This document shows positions 60,959-64,000 of a stretch of DNA of 64,000 bases, in pieces. The stretch lies in NCBI RefSeq assembly GCF_040026395.1, contig NZ_CP157278.1, positions 1,798,001 to 1,862,000 on the forward strand. The letters are read 5' to 3'. The translations under genes and the position numbers were made by a program. The stretch's first letter is position 1; each line of letters begins with the position of its first letter. A model generated the notes under the pieces. It was not told where the DNA came from and did no database searches. It saw only the letters and a list, made by a program, of their open reading frames with translations. Source of the DNA: Pedobacter lusitanus (GTDB lineage: Bacteria > Bacteroidota > Bacteroidia > Sphingobacteriales > Sphingobacteriaceae).

Positions 60959-63352
60959 TTAAGGATTATACAATTCATACTGATCAGTTAATAAATTATG
61001 AATTAACAGATCATTTGCTGGAATTATCTTTGACTGATAAGTAAATGAAGCCTTACTAAAATTAGCAATCACTTCCATTGTTTGCCCAAATGCAGTCCTT
61101 TGTACCAGCCTGTCTTTTGTCAGCCATTTAAAATCCGTCATCTCCAGCTTCACTGCCAGTTCATGTGTTCTGGAGAAAATCTTCATATGTCTGGAAATGA
61201 TCTCCTTGTATTTTATCCATTCTGACTGATTAAGATGATACATTGGAGGTACATTATATAAAACTTCCTTTAACTCTGTATTTTTGATTTCACCAGGGAT
61301 TTTCAAGCTGCCACACTCCCAGTGATGAGAAGTAATCACTGAATTATTATACACCAGCTGAAACAAAGGGATATTAAAGCGGTTATCAAAATAGAGATAT
61401 AAATATTCATCCTTCATCGGTGCCTGTAAGCCATATCTTCCTGGTACACCACCATCACTGGAATAATAGGCTCCGATATAGTATTCCGAGGTTTTGTTTT
61501 TCCGCATATCCGGATCATTCCAGGCTATAACCGGAGTGGTCATGCCATGCCCGAAAGCAATCGTATTCGCTACAAAATCATTTCCTACTTCTGTACCAAT
61601 AACCAGTTTATACTGATCTCTGATCCAGTTCATGCGCCGAATTCTTGCCTCAAGATCCTGTTCCTGACTGGTCATCCTGCCTGGAGTATAGTCATCCAGA
61701 ATTTCTCCCGTACCATCACAGTCAATAAACCAGGAATTGAATTCATGTGCAAAATCTTTCATTACCGCAGACATTCTCTGTTTAACCGCAGGCATAGCCA
61801 GAACAGGACTTAATTGTCTCCCCTGTCCTAAAAAAGCATGTGCGGGCTTCCCATTTTTGTTCATGACATAAGCCTTGTTATACAAGCTTGTATCTTCGAA
61901 TTTTGCCGTTAACCAAACCTCTTTCCCGGGCGGATGTATGCTATGATAAGAATCATAAGGTCCTATCAGGTATCCTTTCTCCCTGGCTTTGAGCACAAAA
62001 TCAGGATGAATCTCTCCTGATACCCAGTCGTTTAATCCTAACCAGGCAGTTTTTATACCAGCTGCCTGCATTTCATCAAGCAGAGCCAGTGGTGCACCAC
62101 CCCAATCCTGTACAGGCTGCAAACATCCGGTATAGGCGTTGTTCAATAATTGCTTATTCAATTGATATAATTCCGTAGCCCCATTACCGTCACCCGGCGT
62201 ATTTCTTTTATCAAGCAATGCGATGGTTTGTTTATCAGCCACTATACCTTTCCAGGCAGTCACATTATAAAAATCCTTTTTACTGAGTGCTTCATTTAAA
62301 GCTCTTAAAAAAAGATTTTTGTGATACCTGCTTATATAATTATTCCTGCTAAATTCATTAAACTGGGCCAGAAACTCTTTGCCAGCTTCAGCATCTTTCA
62401 GACCAAACAATTTCAATATATGTTTTGTGGGGTTAATGGAGCCCGATGCTGATTCCTTAACTATTTTATCTTTTAACAGTTTCCAGTTTTTGACATCATC
62501 AGCTACCAGAAACTGATTATTCCAGATATAAATATGAGGTGCTCCGTACAGTTTCCGGATATTAGGGTTATCTGCAGCTTTATCTTCAAGCGTTAAAACC
62601 GGAGATCTCTCATCTACATACTTCTTATACGTTTTTGCTATAGCTACCGGGTCATTATCCACCAGATATATTCTGAATCCAAACTGTTTGTCTTTTACCG
62701 TAGCCGGAAATTCATGCTTAAACTGCGCAGCCAGTATACCTTCGTGCGTGTAGAATTTCAGTTCATTGTTAAACATGTTTTTAATGACGTAGACCAGTGC
62801 TTTTTCCGTAAAATTTACTGCAAAAAACTGCATGGACAGATCCTGTGAACCTGAAACCAGTGGATTTTTCACAAAATGAGCTTTCCATTTTTCATCCCCT
62901 GCAGGAATATATTTTCCCTGATGCAGCGGAATGGTAAATGCACTGATGACACTCTCCACTTTTGGCCAGACTAAATGCGCTGTATCAGCCGATTTAATGT
63001 CCAGATCTACATAATCCTCCTGCAATTTCAGAAATACTGTTATTCCTTTCCCAAAGGTCCAGGAAAGATGGGTTTCATCCTGTTGAAGAAGATGTGCAGT
63101 TTGTCTGGCTGATGGTGAAGAGATCACATATTGCTTCCCTTTTTCATCTGTTGCTGTTATCCCCAGATTTTCCGGACTCACCTTAATTTTTATTTTTGAA
63201 TTGGACAAACTGATTATCTGACCAGACTGCTCCGCCAAATTAGCTGTTAGTTTTTTTTGAATTAGCTGCTGCGCAAAACATGGTTTTATAAACGCAAAAG
63301 ACAATAATAAACTATACCCTACCGGTAATTTTCTCCACCCTGCTAATCGCAT
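60959..63352 (-). CDS. GH129/GH101-like glycoside hydrolase, secreted
   Basis: A 797-residue exported enzyme (signal about 10-28, KPCFAQ). N-terminal beta-sandwich (about 45-265), then a barrel (about 380-690). The active-site blocks WFIDCDGTGE (D544, D546) and VIGTEVGND (E588) have the Asp-Glu spacing of about 43 residues found in GH129 alpha-N-acetylgalactosaminidase. The WNDPDMRKN, SSDGGVPGRYG and HHWECG stretches add further conserved-looking residues. It would release alpha-GalNAc or a related sugar from glycoproteins. It lies 43 bp downstream of the response regulator gene, on the same strand. An unnamed related family is possible. Confidence 0.6.
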   Translation of the reverse strand: MRLAGWRKLPVGYSLLLSFAFIKPCFAQQLIQKKLTANLAEQSGQIISLSNSKIKIKVSPENLGITATDEKGKQYVISSPSARQTAHLLQQDETHLSWTFGKGITVFLKLQEDYVDLDIKSADTAHLVWPKVESVISAFTIPLHQGKYIPAGDEKWKAHFVKNPLVSGSQDLSMQFFAVNFTEKALVYVIKNMFNNELKFYTHEGILAAQFKHEFPATVKDKQFGFRIYLVDNDPVAIAKTYKKYVDERSPVLTLEDKAADNPNIRKLYGAPHIYIWNNQFLVADDVKNWKLLKDKIVKESASGSINPTKHILKLFGLKDAEAGKEFLAQFNEFSRNNYISRYHKNLFLRALNEALSKKDFYNVTAWKGIVADKQTIALLDKRNTPGDGNGATELYQLNKQLLNNAYTGCLQPVQDWGGAPLALLDEMQAAGIKTAWLGLNDWVSGEIHPDFVLKAREKGYLIGPYDSYHSIHPPGKEVWLTAKFEDTSLYNKAYVMNKNGKPAHAFLGQGRQLSPVLAMPAVKQRMSAVMKDFAHEFNSWFIDCDGTGEILDDYTPGRMTSQEQDLEARIRRMNWIRDQYKLVIGTEVGNDFVANTIAFGHGMTTPVIAWNDPDMRKNKTSEYYIGAYYSSDGGVPGRYGLQAPMKDEYLYLYFDNRFNIPLFQLVYNNSVITSHHWECGSLKIPGEIKNTELKEVLYNVPPMYHLNQSEWIKYKEIISRHMKIFSRTHELAVKLEMTDFKWLTKDRLVQRTAFGQTMEVIANFSKASFTYQSKIIPANDLLIHNLLTDQYELYNP

Positions 63353-63394
63353 CTTCTTTTTAAATTAAACTTCTTCTATTTCCCTTGCCGGATA

Positions 63395-64000
63395 CTACTC
63401 TGTAATTAATTTATAACCCAGTCCCCTGATATTTACAATCTGGAGAGCGGGATCATCTTTCAGATGTTTACGTAATTTGGTGATAAATACATCCATACTT
63501 CTGGCATTAAAGAAATTATCCGTTCCCCAGAGTAATTCCAGTGCTGTTTTCCTGGACAAAACCTCATTTTTATTTTCAATCAGTAATTTTAACAGACCAC
63601 ATTCACGGAAAGACAATTTAACCGCCTGGTTTCCTCTGATCAGATCCTGAGCAACAGAATTAAAATAATATTCTCCCAGCGCACACTTTAACTCTTCATT
63701 ATTCTGCTGATTTTTTCTTAGCGGTATTCTCAGCAAAGAATTAATACGAACGATCAGTTCTTCCATACTAAAAGGCTTTTTAAGATAATCATTACCTCCT
63801 ATTTCAAAACCGTTCACTACATCTTCAGTTAAGGATCTTGCTGTTAAAAAAATGATCGGGACATCCGAGTTCATTTTCCGGATGTCTTTAGTCAGAGAAA
63901 AACCGTCCATTTCGGGCATGGTTATATCAAACACACAGATATCCGGTATAAAATCAACAAATAAGGAAAGTGCTTTAGTACCATTATCCACATGTTTCAC
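63395..64000 (-). CDS. OmpR-type response regulator, cut at its N-terminus
   Basis: The frame runs off the right edge, so the first residues are missing. Visible: the phosphorylated aspartate in ICVFDITMPEMDGF, the T of IIFLTAR and K of DYLKKPFS, that is, a complete C-terminal part of the receiver, then a winged-helix DNA-binding domain (about the last 95 residues: LSFRECGLLKLLIENKNEVLSRKTALELLWG, SMDVFITKLRKHLKDDP, NIRGLGYKL). The partner histidine kinase is outside the window. It lies 43 bp upstream of the GH129-like gene, so the two are probably co-transcribed. Confidence 0.9.
   Translation of the reverse strand: MKHVDNGTKALSLFVDFIPDICVFDITMPEMDGFSLTKDIRKMNSDVPIIFLTARSLTEDVVNGFEIGGNDYLKKPFSMEELIVRINSLLRIPLRKNQQNNEELKCALGEYYFNSVAQDLIRGNQAVKLSFRECGLLKLLIENKNEVLSRKTALELLWGTDNFFNARSMDVFITKLRKHLKDDPALQIVNIRGLGYKLITE

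Overview
The window reads as chromosomal DNA of a free-living Bacteroidota, most likely Sphingobacteriaceae and Pedobacter-like. The evidence is three SusC/SusD outer-membrane glycan-import pairs, an ECF sigma/FecR switch, many Sec- or lipoprotein-exported glycoside hydrolases (GH), Bacteroidota-type promoters (TTTG, about 19 nt, TAnnTTTG) and moderate AT richness. I see no insertion sequences, phage genes, tRNA, rRNA or CRISPR. Most of the 64 kb is a series of polysaccharide-utilisation loci separated by short stretches of household or stress genes.

Layout. 1-2034 (minus): a sulfur-type operon with a TsdA-like dihaem cytochrome c, a secreted DsrE protein and a cut-off solute-binding protein. 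2179-3681 (minus): a CLC antiporter behind a fluoride riboswitch with a consensus promoter. 3789-16211: locus 1, with GH29 fucosidase, GH109-type enzyme and an unknown partner on minus, and SusC/SusD, a DUF3472 lipoprotein, a LacI regulator and a NahK-like sugar kinase on plus. 16253-21670: a 61-nt perfect palindrome, a membrane protein, a cholesterol-oxidase-like GMC flavoenzyme, an isochorismatase-fold protein behind a TTGA repeat, and a TetR/MFS pair. 21788-34757 (minus): locus 2, in transcript order formylglycine-generating enzyme (FGE), ECF sigma factor, FecR, SusC, SusD, sulfatase and GH2 beta-galactosidase. 35082-36752: a group III truncated haemoglobin behind a 24-nt perfect palindrome, two tandem small ORFs with a shared tail, a small membrane protein and a Rnk/GreA-like factor. 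36854-50394: locus 3, with SusD/SusC and an (alpha/alpha)6 hydrolase on minus, and GntR, a mannose-6-phosphate isomerase fusion, GH38 alpha-mannosidase and a sugar porter on plus. 50473-64000: locus 4, with SDR, enolase-superfamily dehydratase, GH95-like, GH2 and RraA-like genes in one minus operon, an AraC regulator on plus, then GH29, a GH129/GH101-like hydrolase and a cut-off response regulator on minus.

How it may work together. A LacI-type palindrome (core CAAACGTTTG) occurs beside SusC, beside the GH109 operon and before the sugar kinase. A variant pair lies upstream of FGE, the first gene of locus 2. One regulator may therefore coordinate alpha-GalNAc/fucose release with the sulfatase locus. 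In locus 3 a near-identical 15-nt motif overlaps the -7 element of two promoters, and a related copy lies in the GntR promoter, so GntR is the likely local regulator of mannoside use. Combined activities (fucosidases, alpha-GalNAc-type enzymes, sulfatase, beta-galactosidase, alpha-mannosidase) suit fucosylated and sulfated glycoprotein- or mucin-like glycans, or algal glycans. The substrate is inferred.

The most unusual items are the lipoprotein FGE encoded at the head of a sulfatase locus, the tandem small ORFs, the inferred operator sets, the sugar isomerase fused to a degenerate P-loop domain, and the perfect palindromes.
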